A DNA stretch of 64,000 bases from Alistipes sp. (GTDB lineage: Bacteria > Bacteroidota > Bacteroidia > Bacteroidales > Rikenellaceae), in assembly GCA_017520545.1 (NCBI GenBank), contig JAFXFM010000021.1, forward strand, positions 17,879-81,878. The letters are read 5' to 3'. The translations under genes and the position numbers were made by a program. The notes under the pieces were generated by a model. The model did no database searches. It was not told where the DNA came from and worked only from the letters and a program-made list of their open reading frames with translations. Below, one piece after another: positions 43,519-53,564 of the stretch (the first letter of the stretch is position 1; each line of letters opens with the position of its first letter).

Positions 43519-44538
43519 ATGGGACTTTTTTCATTAACACAGGAGTTAGCTATCGACCTTGGAACGGCCAACACTCTGATTGTTTACAACGACGAGGTGG
43601 TTGTCGATGAGCCATCTGTGGTCGCTGTAAATGTGCAGACCGGTCAGTTGGAGGCTCTCGGTAGCAAGGCGCAGGCCTACATTGGTCGTGTAAACCCAAA
43701 TCTTCGCACTATCCGTCCGTTGAAAGATGGTGTGATTGCCGACTTTAATGCTACGGAGTTGATGTTGCGTGGTATGATTCGTAAAATTAAGACCAAAGGT
43801 ACGCTCTTTTCACCATCGCTCAAAATGGTGATTTGTATCCCTTCGGGTTCGACCAACGTGGCAATTCGTGCCGTACGCGACTCGGCAGAGCACGCAGGAG
43901 GTCGCGAGGTGGCTATGATTTTTGAGCCTATGGCGGCTGCTCTTGGTGCAGGTATCGACGTAGAGGCGCCAGAGGGTAATATCATTATCGACATAGGTGG
44001 TGGTACTTCGGAGATTGCTTGTATCTCGTTGGGCGGTATCGTTTGCTCGGAGTCTATTGATGTTGCGGGTGATACCTACACAAACGATATTATGGAGTAT
44101 GTTCGCAATACCCACAATGTACGTATCGGTGAGCGTACTGCCGAGGAGATTAAGTGCAAAATCGGTGCAGCTGTGCCTGAGTTGGACGAGGCTCCGGAGG
44201 ATTTCGAGGTTACAGGTCCGAGCGTTGTTACAGGTCTTCCACAGACCATCGCATTGTCGTACCACGAGATTGCGTACGCACTCGAGGAGTCGCTTGCCAA
44301 GCTCGATGCTGCACTTATGAAGGTGTTGCAGGAGATGCCTGCCGAGTTGTATACCGACGTTGTTCGTAATGGTATCTACCTCGCGGGTGGTGGAGCCTTG
44401 ATTAAGGGTCTGGATCGCCGCTTGGAGAAGAAGACGGGTATTCCGTTCCATATTGCAGAGGATCCGTTGCGTGCTGTTGTTCGCGGAACAAATATCGCAC
44501 TCAAAAACATTAACCACTTCTCGTTCTTGATGCGATAA
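43519..44538 (+). CDS. mreB: Rod shape-determining protein MreB
   Basis: 339 residues, actin fold with phosphate-1 loop DLGTANTLI near 15-23, phosphate-2 IIDIGGGTSEIA near 158-169 and the adenosine motif GIYLAGGGALIKGLD near 288. It forms membrane-bound filaments that steer the elongasome. First gene of mreB-mreC-mreD-mrdA-rodA. Its presence indicates rod-shaped growth. Confidence 0.98.
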   Translation: MGLFSLTQELAIDLGTANTLIVYNDEVVVDEPSVVAVNVQTGQLEALGSKAQAYIGRVNPNLRTIRPLKDGVIADFNATELMLRGMIRKIKTKGTLFSPSLKMVICIPSGSTNVAIRAVRDSAEHAGGREVAMIFEPMAAALGAGIDVEAPEGNIIIDIGGGTSEIACISLGGIVCSESIDVAGDTYTNDIMEYVRNTHNVRIGERTAEEIKCKIGAAVPELDEAPEDFEVTGPSVVTGLPQTIALSYHEIAYALEESLAKLDAALMKVLQEMPAELYTDVVRNGIYLAGGGALIKGLDRRLEKKTGIPFHIAEDPLRAVVRGTNIALKNINHFSFLMR

Positions 44539-44559
44539 AACACACGGTAGCGGAGATAG

Positions 44560-45384
44560 ATGCATAAGCTGATATATTTCATACAAAAAAGTGCAGTGGC
44601 GATGGTCTTCATAGTGTTAGAGATTATCGCCATTCACTGTTACGCCTACTCGACACCCTACACCCAAGCGCGTATGGTAGCTTGGTCGAATGCGGTGTTT
44701 GGTCGAATTTATTCGGCGGTGGCAGATGTATCGAACTTCTTCTCACTTCGAGAGGAGAATATCAGCCTTACAGAGCATATTGCTGCGCTCGAAAATCGCA
44801 TTAGCGAACTCGAAACCACACAACATACAACCTCTGTCAAGGTCGATAAGGTGTTGTTGCGTTACAGGTACACACCTGCGCGTGTAGTGTCATCATCGAC
44901 AAATCACAGTCGCAACTTTATGACCATAAACAAGGGAACCAAGGATGGCGTTGTGCCGGATATGGCGGTTATGACACCCGAGGGATATGCCGTAGGTGTT
45001 GTGGTTGGCTGTACCGAGAATTTTGCAGTGGCAAAGACTCTGTTGAATGTGGATTTTCGCCTCGGAGGAGTGTTGGCAGAGGATGGTAGCCACGGCTCGG
45101 TGGTGTGGAGTGGTAACGATAATCAGACTATCGACTTTGTTGAACTCTCGAAGTATGCGAATGTGCAGGAGGGTGATATGGTTAAAGTTGCAGGCTTCTC
45201 GCAGTACTTCCCTAAGGAGGCGATGATTGGTCATATCGAAAGAATCGAGACAGCCGAGAATGGTGCTTCGTTCAGGTGCAGGGTTCGCCTTGCAGCCGAT
45301 ATCGGACGACTCTCGAATGTGGTACTCGTGCGCAATGTGGCTATGGACGAGTTGAAGGATCTCGAAGAATTTATAAAAGATTAG
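44560..45384 (+). CDS. mreC: Rod shape-determining protein MreC
   Basis: 274 residues. One N-terminal membrane helix (about 12-30), a periplasmic coiled coil (about 60-90) and the MreC beta-barrel domain with NKGTKDGVVPDMAV and the KVAGFSQYFP region. It links MreB to PBP2 and RodA. 21 bases after mreB. Confidence 0.94.
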   Translation: MHKLIYFIQKSAVAMVFIVLEIIAIHCYAYSTPYTQARMVAWSNAVFGRIYSAVADVSNFFSLREENISLTEHIAALENRISELETTQHTTSVKVDKVLLRYRYTPARVVSSSTNHSRNFMTINKGTKDGVVPDMAVMTPEGYAVGVVVGCTENFAVAKTLLNVDFRLGGVLAEDGSHGSVVWSGNDNQTIDFVELSKYANVQEGDMVKVAGFSQYFPKEAMIGHIERIETAENGASFRCRVRLAADIGRLSNVVLVRNVAMDELKDLEEFIKD

Positions 45385-45390
45385 GAGGAG
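45383..45390 (+). promoter_or_regulatory. Strong Shine-Dalgarno for mreD
   Basis: AGGAGGAG overlaps the mreC stop codon and ends 5 bases before the mreD ATG. Such a strong site is unusual here, where most genes lack one, and it decides the mreD start at 45396. Confidence 0.6.
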
Positions 45391-45395
45391 AGGCG

Positions 45396-45905
45396 ATGAA
45401 CGCAAGAGTATATTGGGTTTTGGTGCTGGTGGTATTTTTCGTGCAGGTGTTCGTACTGAACAACCTCTCGGTTACGCCACTTGTTGCCCCTATGGTCTAT
45501 ATCCTGCCTCTTCTACTTCTACCTATCGAGTCGCCGCAGTGGAAGGTGTTGCTTGCAGGTTTGATTACCGGCGTGGTTGTGGATTTGACAATGGGTACCA
45601 TAGGTCTGAATACGATGATAACATTGCCTGTTGCAATGGCTCGCCGACCTCTACTCTATGCTTTGGGCGGTCTTTCGCCAATGTCGAATGAGTCGGGTGT
45701 ACCTTCGGTAAAGCGTATGGGTATTCACTTTCATCGCTATATTATCTCGGTTGTGATTATACACTCCATCCTGTTCTACTTTGCGGAGTGGCTTTCGTTC
45801 GACAACTTCGGAACTCTTATGTTGCGAATTTTGTGTAGCACGCTCTGTTCGTTACTACTCGATTATATTATCATAATGCTCTTCATAAAGCGATTGTCGG
45901 CATAG
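45396..45905 (+). CDS. mreD: Rod shape-determining protein MreD
   Basis: 169 residues, about five membrane segments (MNARVYWVLVLVVFFVQVFVL first). The longer reading from 45276 lies within mreC and has no start signal, so the ATG at 45396 after a Shine-Dalgarno is used. It is a polytopic partner of MreC in the elongasome; assignment rests on membrane pattern plus gene order. Confidence 0.9.
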   Translation: MNARVYWVLVLVVFFVQVFVLNNLSVTPLVAPMVYILPLLLLPIESPQWKVLLAGLITGVVVDLTMGTIGLNTMITLPVAMARRPLLYALGGLSPMSNESGVPSVKRMGIHFHRYIISVVIIHSILFYFAEWLSFDNFGTLMLRILCSTLCSLLLDYIIIMLFIKRLSA

Positions 45906-45908
45906 GAT

Positions 45909-47735
45909 ATGAATGGGGGAGGACTATCATCACGCGCCATTGTAGCTCGCATCATCACTATCGTGATATTTGCAATTCTTGTATTGCGATTGGGCTACAT
46001 CCAACTTATCGACGATCGTTATGCCGGTTTGTCGGCAAAGAACTACCTTCGAGAGGTAGTGATATATCCCCCTCGTGGCGAGATTTACGACCGTAATGGT
46101 GAGTTGTTGGCACAAAATCGTTTGTGTTACGACGTTGCTATTGTGCGTAAAGATATGCCAAAGGAGGGTTTCGATACGACTATGGTTAGCGAACTTGTCG
46201 GAATGTCGCGTGAGGCGGTTGTAAAGAAATTGGAGCAGTCGCCATATCGCCGTGAGAGCCGATTGACTCGTTATCCTATAACTGTTGAGCAGAAGTTGTT
46301 GCTCGACGAGATGAATATCGGAGGTTTCTACACCACACAACGTACCGTGCGACAGTATCCACGCAAAATTGGAGGTAATCTGCTCGGTAGCATCAACGAA
46401 GTAACACAGGAGAAGATTGACAAGGATAGTACCTACGCGGTGGGCGACTATATAGGTATGGAGGGCTTGGAGCTCGCCTACGAAGATGTGTTGCGTGGCG
46501 AGAAGGGAGTCGTTTTGCAGGATATATACGCTCCACAGCCTGACAGAAACAAGGTTTTGTCGGAGGCAGTGGCGGGCAAGTCTATTGTATGCACTATTGA
46601 TGCAGGATTGCAGCAGTTGGCGGAAGAACTGATGAAGGGTAAGGTTGGCGCAGTAGTCGCTATCGAGCCATCTACAGGCGAGATTTTGACAATGGTCTCG
46701 TCGCCGACATTCAACCCCGATGAACTTGTAATTGGCCGTGAGCGTGGCAATAACTACGCCCGAGAGATAGAAAATCCTCGTATGCCGTTGTGGAATCGCG
46801 CCGTAAAGTCGCGCTATCCGCCGGGCTCGACATTCAAGGTGGTTACGGGACTTATAGGTATGCAGGAGGGTGTGTTGCGACCTCACTACACCTACACCTG
46901 CGAAATGGGATATCACAAAGATGGCGAGCATATTGGTTGCCACGAACACCGTTCGCCGTTGGATATGAACTTCGCTATCGCAACATCGTGTAACGCCTAC
47001 TTTTGCTACGTTTTTCGAAATATCCTCGAAAATAAGCGCAAGTACGAAATATCGAAAGATGGTTTCGAGGCTTGGCGCGAGTATGTCCTCTCGTTCGGCT
47101 TTGGTCGCAAACTCGAATCGGACTTCCTCGGCGAGGGTGCGGGATATGTGCCTACGCGAGAGTTTTACGACGAGCGATATCGCAAATCGTGGAATGCGCT
47201 TACGCTGTTGTCGCTCTCGATTGGTCAGGGCGAGTTGGGTTGTACGCCGTTGCAGATGGCAAATCTTGCGGCTATAGTTGCCAACCGTGGCTACTACTAC
47301 ATTCCTCATATTGTCCGTCAAATCGAGGGACAAGATTCGTTAGATGCGCGATTCTACAAGCGACAATATACCAACGTTGCACCGAAGCACTTCGAGACTA
47401 TCGTTAGCGGTATGTGGCGAGGCGTGAATAAGGACGGAAACTGCAAGGGGGCACGCTTGGAGGGCTACGATGTTTGCGGAAAGACAGGTACGGCGCAGAA
47501 CCCTAAGGGTGCCGACCACTCGACCTTCATCTCGTTTGCTCCTCGCAACAACCCGAAGATTGCTATCGCCGTATATGTGGAGCACGCAGGTTTCGGTAAG
47601 GATATGGCGGTACCTATCGCATCGCTTATTGAGGAGCAGTATCTGACGGGTAAAATAGCCCGTAGAGATCTTTTGTCGTATGTGAAACATACGAAGATTG
47701 ACTATCCGATGTACACGAAGAAAAAGAAGAAGTAA
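45909..47735 (+). CDS. mrdA: Penicillin-binding protein 2 (elongation transpeptidase)
   Basis: 608 residues. N-terminal membrane helix (about 10-30), pedestal domain and class B transpeptidase domain with active-site Ser307 in STFK (307-310), SCN near 361 and KTGTAQ near 527. It cross-links peptidoglycan in the lateral wall together with RodA. Four bases after mreD and overlapping rodA by one base. Confidence 0.97.
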   Translation: MNGGGLSSRAIVARIITIVIFAILVLRLGYIQLIDDRYAGLSAKNYLREVVIYPPRGEIYDRNGELLAQNRLCYDVAIVRKDMPKEGFDTTMVSELVGMSREAVVKKLEQSPYRRESRLTRYPITVEQKLLLDEMNIGGFYTTQRTVRQYPRKIGGNLLGSINEVTQEKIDKDSTYAVGDYIGMEGLELAYEDVLRGEKGVVLQDIYAPQPDRNKVLSEAVAGKSIVCTIDAGLQQLAEELMKGKVGAVVAIEPSTGEILTMVSSPTFNPDELVIGRERGNNYAREIENPRMPLWNRAVKSRYPPGSTFKVVTGLIGMQEGVLRPHYTYTCEMGYHKDGEHIGCHEHRSPLDMNFAIATSCNAYFCYVFRNILENKRKYEISKDGFEAWREYVLSFGFGRKLESDFLGEGAGYVPTREFYDERYRKSWNALTLLSLSIGQGELGCTPLQMANLAAIVANRGYYYIPHIVRQIEGQDSLDARFYKRQYTNVAPKHFETIVSGMWRGVNKDGNCKGARLEGYDVCGKTGTAQNPKGADHSTFISFAPRNNPKIAIAVYVEHAGFGKDMAVPIASLIEEQYLTGKIARRDLLSYVKHTKIDYPMYTKKKKK

Positions 47736-49168
47736 TGGCGTACGAGCATAGAGGTAAATCAACATCATTGTTTGGCAGTGTCGATAAGGTAACACTGCTC
47801 CTCTACCTATTGCTTACCTTAGTGGGTGTTTTGGCGGTATTCTCGGCTTCGTGGGTTGAGGGCGCTGAGAATGTGATGTCCTTTACACACAACTATATCA
47901 AACAGATAACATTCCTCATCGTGTCGCTTATTGTGGGCGTTGTCATAATGCTGCTCGAACGTAGCCTATGGCACAAAATCGCCTACTATCTCTATGGTGT
48001 GGCGATATTGGCGCTGGTGGCGACACTCCTGTTTGGTCATACGGTAAATGGCGCGACGGCGTGGTTCGAATTTGGCCCGATACGTTTGCAAACTATGGAG
48101 TTAGCCAAAATCGCTATTGCTTTGGCCACAGCCCGACTTATGAGCGAGTACAACTTCTCGATAAAATCGTTTAAGAGCCTTGCGAAGGTTGCTATGTTAT
48201 TGATTGTGCCACTATTTATAACCTATATGCAGAACGATACGGGTTCGGGTTTGGTGTTGTGCTCATTTATACTGATGCTCTATCGCGAGGGTTTGAATAA
48301 GTGGATCTGCATACCTATTATATTTATAGCAGTACTCTTCCTTCTCTCGTTCCTCTACTCGCCAATGGTGTTACTCGTATCGTTGATACTTGTTTTTACT
48401 CTATCGGCGTGTTTTGCCAACAACAATTGGAAACAGGGTGTGATGTATCTCGCAGCATTGTTTGGAGGAAGTACGCTGCTATTCCTTATATTTAATGTAG
48501 CACAATCGTTTTCGGTCAGTTACTATACAATTCTGCTCGTTTCGACCTTGCTGTCGTTGATAGGAGTAAGCATCTATGCCTACCGTGAGCGTATGCGAAG
48601 CGTGCTTATTATGGTTGCGCTTGCCGTGGCATCAATAATTATTACGCCCACCTCGAACGCTCTGTTCAACATATTGAAGCCGCACCAGCAGGACCGAATT
48701 ATGACCTATCTCGGCAAGACCGACGATGCATCACTAAACTATAATGTGCGCCAATCGAAAATCGCCATCGGCTCGGGAGGATTCTTCGGTAAGGGTTATC
48801 TGCAAGGTTCGAATATCCGCTACGGATTGGTGCCGGAGAAGCATACCGACTTTATCTTCTGCACAATTGGCGAAGAGTTTGGTTTCTTTGGTACAATGGT
48901 AGTTTTGGGTTTGATGTTTGCGTTTATACTTCGACTTATGCGAATGGGCGATAGACAGCGCGAAACATTCGGACGAGTATATTGCTATATCGTGGCGTCA
49001 ATACTACTGTTCCATACCCTTATTAATGTGGGTATGACCATAGGCTTGGTTCCGGTTATGGGTATTCCGTTGCCGCTTATTTCGTATGGAGGTTCGTCGT
49101 TGTTGTCCTTCTCTATAATGATATTTATCGCCTTGGCATTCGATGCGCAGACGGCTCGTAATATCTAA
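47735..49168 (+). CDS. rodA: RodA peptidoglycan glycosyltransferase (SEDS family)
   Basis: 477 residues, about ten membrane segments. SEDS features include MELAKIAIAL, MQNDTGSGLV (catalytic Asp in the large loop region) and the C-terminal GIPLPLISYGGSS. It polymerises lipid II together with PBP2. Length exceeds the usual 370-420 because of an insert of membrane segments around 190-290, common in Bacteroidetes RodA. Last gene of the mre operon, 11 bases from the end of the convergent S4 gene. Confidence 0.95.
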   Translation: MAYEHRGKSTSLFGSVDKVTLLLYLLLTLVGVLAVFSASWVEGAENVMSFTHNYIKQITFLIVSLIVGVVIMLLERSLWHKIAYYLYGVAILALVATLLFGHTVNGATAWFEFGPIRLQTMELAKIAIALATARLMSEYNFSIKSFKSLAKVAMLLIVPLFITYMQNDTGSGLVLCSFILMLYREGLNKWICIPIIFIAVLFLLSFLYSPMVLLVSLILVFTLSACFANNNWKQGVMYLAALFGGSTLLFLIFNVAQSFSVSYYTILLVSTLLSLIGVSIYAYRERMRSVLIMVALAVASIIITPTSNALFNILKPHQQDRIMTYLGKTDDASLNYNVRQSKIAIGSGGFFGKGYLQGSNIRYGLVPEKHTDFIFCTIGEEFGFFGTMVVLGLMFAFILRLMRMGDRQRETFGRVYCYIVASILLFHTLINVGMTIGLVPVMGIPLPLISYGGSSLLSFSIMIFIALAFDAQTARNI

Positions 49169-49179
49169 ATGTCGAGCCA

Positions 49180-49575
49180 TTACTCCTCCTCATCGTAGTA
49201 GTAGAAGTTATCCATAAGGGCGTCGATTTCGCGACGCTCTTTTTTTGTCGGGCGACCGGTGCCACGCTCACGAAATACGAAAATTGTCTCGCGCGGTTTA
49301 TTCAGTTTATCGAGTTCGCTCTGAGGTGTTGTATCGATGCAGTAGTCGGGCACTTTGGCAGCAGGCTGACGATTTGCAACCAAATCCTTTACCAGATAGG
49401 AGTAGGTTACAAGCGTTCGCTTTACGCTTATTTTGTCGCCCACCTTCACTTCGCGCGACGGTTTGGCGTATGCGTCATTCACAAGTACGCGGTTGTTGCG
49501 CACAGCATCTGCCGCATCGCTTCGAGTCTTGAAGATGCGTACTGCCCACAGATATTTATCGAGTCTTACCTCCAT
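49180..49575 (-). CDS. hslR: S4-domain RNA-binding protein (Hsp15-like)
   Basis: 131 residues. S4 domain at about 1-60 (RLDKYLWAVRIFKTRSDAADAVRNN) followed by a basic tail with GRPTKKERREID, as in Hsp15. Hsp15 binds 50S subunits carrying stalled nascent chains after heat shock. It lies 3 bases downstream of ftsW and closes the dcw transcript. Confidence 0.9.
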   Translation of the reverse strand: MEVRLDKYLWAVRIFKTRSDAADAVRNNRVLVNDAYAKPSREVKVGDKISVKRTLVTYSYLVKDLVANRQPAAKVPDYCIDTTPQSELDKLNKPRETIFVFRERGTGRPTKKERREIDALMDNFYYYDEEE

Positions 49576-49578
49576 TTT

Positions 49579-50871
49579 TTAGATGTGCTTACTCATATTG
49601 TTTCTCTGCGATGGAGGCAGGAGTGTTCCTTGCTCCACTTGGCGGCTGATGCTTAGAATTATGCCAACGGCAATCGAAGCGCAGAACATACCGGTACGAC
49701 CACGCGTTATAAATGGCAAATTCTGTCCCGTTTCGGGTATTATACCCAAGCACACGCTGACGTGCAGAAAACCTTGGCTCGTAACCAGCAATGCCAAACC
49801 TACGGCAAGCAATCCGGCATAGAGCCACTCGCATTGCTCGAAGATACGCAGTGAACGGAAGAATAGCCATAGGTAGAGCAGAATAATTACAAACGAGAGC
49901 AGTAGTCCGAACTCCTCGACAATTGCAGCAAAGAGATAGTCGCTTTCGGGGTGCGTAAGTTTCAATCGCATCATACTGCGACCTGCGCCAACTCCAAATA
50001 CGCCACCATTCTGAATAGCCATTTGCGAGTAGTAGGTATCTTTGCTGCCCTCCTCCTTCTTGCCATCTTCGGAGACCAACTCTATGCCTGCCCACGTTGC
50101 AACTCGCTTTATAACGGTGCCGATACGACCGGCAACAGCGAGCCACATCATACCTACAACAGCGGCAACTGCCAGCAACTTCATAATCTCCTTGAAGCGT
50201 ATTCCTGCAATAAAGAGCAGAACCATCGAAACGAAGAAGATGTGTATTGCTGACGATGTGTGCGCCGGAAGAATAACTGCACACGATAGGGCGATAGGTA
50301 GTACTATCGGCACGATATCATTCATTATGATGTCGAGTTCTTGTGGCGTTTTCCATTTACGGACGTCGAATGTCGTAGGAAGCAGGTGCACCTTACTTAT
50401 ACGGTGATGTCTGGCGGAGAGCTGTGCCGCCAAGAACATAATGGTTCCGATTTTCAACAACTCGGAGGGCTGCAAGCTGAAAAAACCTATATCCAACCAG
50501 CGCTCCGCATTGTTTCTGCCATCGCCCGTGAAGTATGCAATAAAAGTCATTATCCACGAAACAATGTAGGCCAACTTGGTGAAGCGTCGAAAGAGATTTG
50601 CTCCCATAATGTAGCAACTAAACAAAATAGCAACGGATAAGCCAATGGAGATGAGATGGCGTTGCAATTCGCGATCGATAGTTCCCTCTCGGAAACCCAT
50701 CTGCGATGAGGCGGTATAGACTGCTACCACAGATATCGCAAAGAACATTGCGACGATAACCCACAATACTCGGTCGCCAGGAAGTAACTTCCGCTTCGAG
50801 AGTATCGAAGGGACCTCCTTCGGCTTCTCCAACTCTATATTGTCCATATTTTCGAGCTCTTTTTGCTTCAT
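49579..50871 (-). CDS. ftsW: FtsW septal peptidoglycan polymerase (SEDS family)
   Basis: 430 residues, about ten membrane segments after a charged 30-residue N-terminus. SEDS motifs include NNAERWLDIGFFSLQPSEL and ESDYLFAAIVEEFG, and a C-terminal NLPFITRGRTGM in place of the common PxxSYGGSS. Works with FtsI in the divisome. Position after murD agrees with dcw order; RodA is already assigned in the mre operon. Confidence 0.93.
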   Translation of the reverse strand: MKQKELENMDNIELEKPKEVPSILSKRKLLPGDRVLWVIVAMFFAISVVAVYTASSQMGFREGTIDRELQRHLISIGLSVAILFSCYIMGANLFRRFTKLAYIVSWIMTFIAYFTGDGRNNAERWLDIGFFSLQPSELLKIGTIMFLAAQLSARHHRISKVHLLPTTFDVRKWKTPQELDIIMNDIVPIVLPIALSCAVILPAHTSSAIHIFFVSMVLLFIAGIRFKEIMKLLAVAAVVGMMWLAVAGRIGTVIKRVATWAGIELVSEDGKKEEGSKDTYYSQMAIQNGGVFGVGAGRSMMRLKLTHPESDYLFAAIVEEFGLLLSFVIILLYLWLFFRSLRIFEQCEWLYAGLLAVGLALLVTSQGFLHVSVCLGIIPETGQNLPFITRGRTGMFCASIAVGIILSISRQVEQGTLLPPSQRNNMSKHI

Positions 50872-50882
50872 AGTATGCTATG

Positions 50883-52247
50883 CTATTTGTTGAGAACGTT
50901 TTCCTTAATCCATCTCTTAAACTCTTCACCGCGATGCTCGTAGTTCTTGAATAGGTCGAAACTTGCACACGCCGGCGAGAGCAACACCGTATCTCCCTTG
51001 CGAGCCGAGCGCACTACCGCCTGCATAGCCTCCTCGAACGAGTGGCACGAGATGATGTTTGGCACAATACCGGTGAACGACTCTTCGAGGCGTTTGTTAT
51101 CGAGACCCATACATACGAGCGTATGCACCTTCTTCTGAGCCAAGTCGTAGAGTGGGGCATAACTTGCACCCTTATCTGTTCCGCCTACGATCCATACGGT
51201 AGGGCGAGTCATACTTTCGAGGGCATACCAAGCCGAATCGACGTTTGTAGCCTTTGAGTCGTTGATATACTCGATCTCCTCCTTCGTACCTACGGGTTCG
51301 AGGCGATGCTCAATGGCGTTGAAGTCGTACAACGCTCTCTCTACCAGCTGTGGCTCAACACCCGCTGCGAGGGTAGCCAACGTTGCTGCCATAGCGTTAT
51401 ATACATTGTGCTTGCCCTTAATTTTAAGACGCGAAGTATCAACCGTAAGCGAATTTTTACCTACCGTAGCCGTAAATGATGTAGGCTCGGTGAGATAGGC
51501 ATCACCTGCACCGCTGGCTATTGCCGAGTGGATCATAAATGGCAACTCTTTCGCCTTGACGTCGTGCTTTTCGAGTTGGCGAAGTATCATCTCGTCGTCT
51601 GCCGAGTAGATGAAGAAGTCGCGTGAATTTTGGTTCTGGGTTATGCGCATCTTCGATGCTGCATACTTCTCGAACGAGTAGTCGTAGCGGTCGAGGTGGT
51701 CAGGTGTGATGTTCATCAGCACGCCGATATCCGCCTTGAAACGGAACATTCCGTCGAGCTGGAACGAACTCAATTCCAAGACGTACCAATCGTACTCACC
51801 CGTAGCAACCGAGAAGGCGAACGATTCGCCAATGTTACCTCCGAGTGCAACATTTGCACCGCTATCCTTCATAATTTTGTAGATGAGCGAGGTGGTTGTG
51901 GTCTTACCGTTGCTACCTGTGATGCAGATGCTCTTAGCCTTGCCCATATAGCGGCAGGCAAACTCCATCTCCGATATCACGGGCACACCCTTTTCGCGCA
52001 GAGCCTTAACTATTGGTGCCTTGTCGGGAATACCCGGAGACTTGATAACCTCCGAAGCGGTGAGTATACGCTCTGTCGAATGGCCTCCCTCCTCATACTC
52101 AACACCCCATTCGTCGAGGCGTGAGCGGTAGAGCGGCGAGATTTTACCCATATCAGAGAGTAAAACATCGAACCCTTGCTTCTTGGCAAGAATAGCCGAG
52201 CCGTAGCCGCTGATACCTCCTCCGAGAACTACTATGAACTTTGCCAT
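50883..52247 (-). CDS. murD: UDP-N-acetylmuramoyl-L-alanine--D-glutamate ligase
   Basis: 454 residues. N-terminal UDP-binding fold GGGISGYGSA, ATP-binding GSNGKTTTTSL near 113, ITPDHLDRY, and DSKATNVDS near 325. It adds D-Glu to UDP-MurNAc-L-Ala in the cytosol. Two bases separate it from mraY and 11 from ftsW. Confidence 0.97.
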   Translation of the reverse strand: MAKFIVVLGGGISGYGSAILAKKQGFDVLLSDMGKISPLYRSRLDEWGVEYEEGGHSTERILTASEVIKSPGIPDKAPIVKALREKGVPVISEMEFACRYMGKAKSICITGSNGKTTTTSLIYKIMKDSGANVALGGNIGESFAFSVATGEYDWYVLELSSFQLDGMFRFKADIGVLMNITPDHLDRYDYSFEKYAASKMRITQNQNSRDFFIYSADDEMILRQLEKHDVKAKELPFMIHSAIASGAGDAYLTEPTSFTATVGKNSLTVDTSRLKIKGKHNVYNAMAATLATLAAGVEPQLVERALYDFNAIEHRLEPVGTKEEIEYINDSKATNVDSAWYALESMTRPTVWIVGGTDKGASYAPLYDLAQKKVHTLVCMGLDNKRLEESFTGIVPNIISCHSFEEAMQAVVRSARKGDTVLLSPACASFDLFKNYEHRGEEFKRWIKENVLNK

Positions 52248-52249
52248 TG

Positions 52250-53557
52250 TTATCGAATTTTGAGAGTTACGATAGTGAGTGCGGCAAGGATAAACGAGAT
52301 GATTGTGAAACGAATCATAATTTTGGTCTCGAAGATACCCTTCTTCTGGTAGTGGTGGTGGAGTGGCGACATCTTCAATATGCGACGTCCCTCACCATAC
52401 TTACGCTTTGTGTATTTGTAGTAACCCACCTGCATCATCACCGATACAGCCTCCACGAGGAATACGCCGCAGAGAAGCGGCAAGAGCAACTCCTTGCGAA
52501 GACATAGTGCGAAGATGGCAATGATACCACCAATCGAGAGCGAACCCGTATCGCCCATAAATATCTGCGCCGGGAAGGAGTTGTACCACAAGAAACCTAT
52601 CAATGCACCCAACATTGCTGCACCCACAACTACCAACTCTCCACTATTCGGGATATACATAATGTTGAGGTAGTCGGCGTAGATGATGTGTCCTGAAACG
52701 TATGCCAATATCGCCAAAACTCCGACAATAGGTATCGACACTCCCGTCAGAAGTCCGTCCAGACCATCGGTGAGGTTTGCGCCATTCGATACCGCAGTGA
52801 TGATGAAGATAGCAATCAGCACGTAGAGCACCCACGAAAGTGTCTTATCTCCGCCAACAAGCCAACTGTAATCGAACTCATTGTCCTTGACGAACGGAAT
52901 AGTGGTCTTGGTTGTCTTGACAGACTCTTTGCTGAGGCGAATAATCTCTGTCGAGGTGGCAATTGTTTCAACGCTCTCAACCTCCTCAATTTGTAGTTGT
53001 ACCGAGTCGGGAACTTGCGCAGCTGCAACCTCCACGCACTCCTGCTCAACAGCTTTTGGCTGAGTATACGGCACCTGCTCGCGGATAACGACATCCTCCG
53101 AGAAACACATCACCGTACCCACGATGATGCCCAAGCCAACCTGTCCCACAATTTTAAACTTGCCCTTTAATCCATCCTTGTTATGACGAAAGACCTTGAT
53201 GTAGTCATCGAGAAATCCGAGAACTCCACACCACACTGTGCCTACAAGCATCAAAATCGTATAGATGTTGTCCAAGCGTGCGAAGAGCAGTACGGGAATA
53301 ATAATGGCGAGCAGAATAATCACTCCACCCATTGTCGGCGTACCCTTTTTCTCCAACTGTCCCTGCAAGCCGAGGTCGCGAATGCTCTCGCCAATCTGGT
53401 GGCGTTGCAAGGCGCGGATGATGCTCTTGCCAAAGAAAATTACGATGAGCAGAGCCGATACTACTGCCATAATCGAACGGAAACTCAGATAGCGCATCAA
53501 ACCCGTACCCGGAAGGTCGAAGTTTGCGCTCAAATAGTCGAATAAATGGTATAACAT
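52250..53557 (-). CDS. mraY: Phospho-N-acetylmuramoyl-pentapeptide transferase
   Basis: 435 residues from the ATG at 53557, 7 bases after the murE stop; the reading from 53584 would overlap murE. About ten membrane segments, catalytic DD at 117-118 (FLDDY), NLTDGLDGL and the GDTGSL and HHHYQKKG motifs. A hydrophilic insertion of about 80 residues (about 153-231, Glu/Val/Thr-rich) makes it longer than the usual 360; similar inserts occur in Bacteroidetes MraY. It makes lipid I. Confidence 0.97.
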   Translation of the reverse strand: MLYHLFDYLSANFDLPGTGLMRYLSFRSIMAVVSALLIVIFFGKSIIRALQRHQIGESIRDLGLQGQLEKKGTPTMGGVIILLAIIIPVLLFARLDNIYTILMLVGTVWCGVLGFLDDYIKVFRHNKDGLKGKFKIVGQVGLGIIVGTVMCFSEDVVIREQVPYTQPKAVEQECVEVAAAQVPDSVQLQIEEVESVETIATSTEIIRLSKESVKTTKTTIPFVKDNEFDYSWLVGGDKTLSWVLYVLIAIFIITAVSNGANLTDGLDGLLTGVSIPIVGVLAILAYVSGHIIYADYLNIMYIPNSGELVVVGAAMLGALIGFLWYNSFPAQIFMGDTGSLSIGGIIAIFALCLRKELLLPLLCGVFLVEAVSVMMQVGYYKYTKRKYGEGRRILKMSPLHHHYQKKGIFETKIMIRFTIISFILAALTIVTLKIR

Positions 53558-53564
53558 AGTTGGG

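Noticed and set aside
45930-47333. 467-codon open frame on the minus strand
   Set aside because: Antisense to mrdA, whose PBP motifs are unambiguous.
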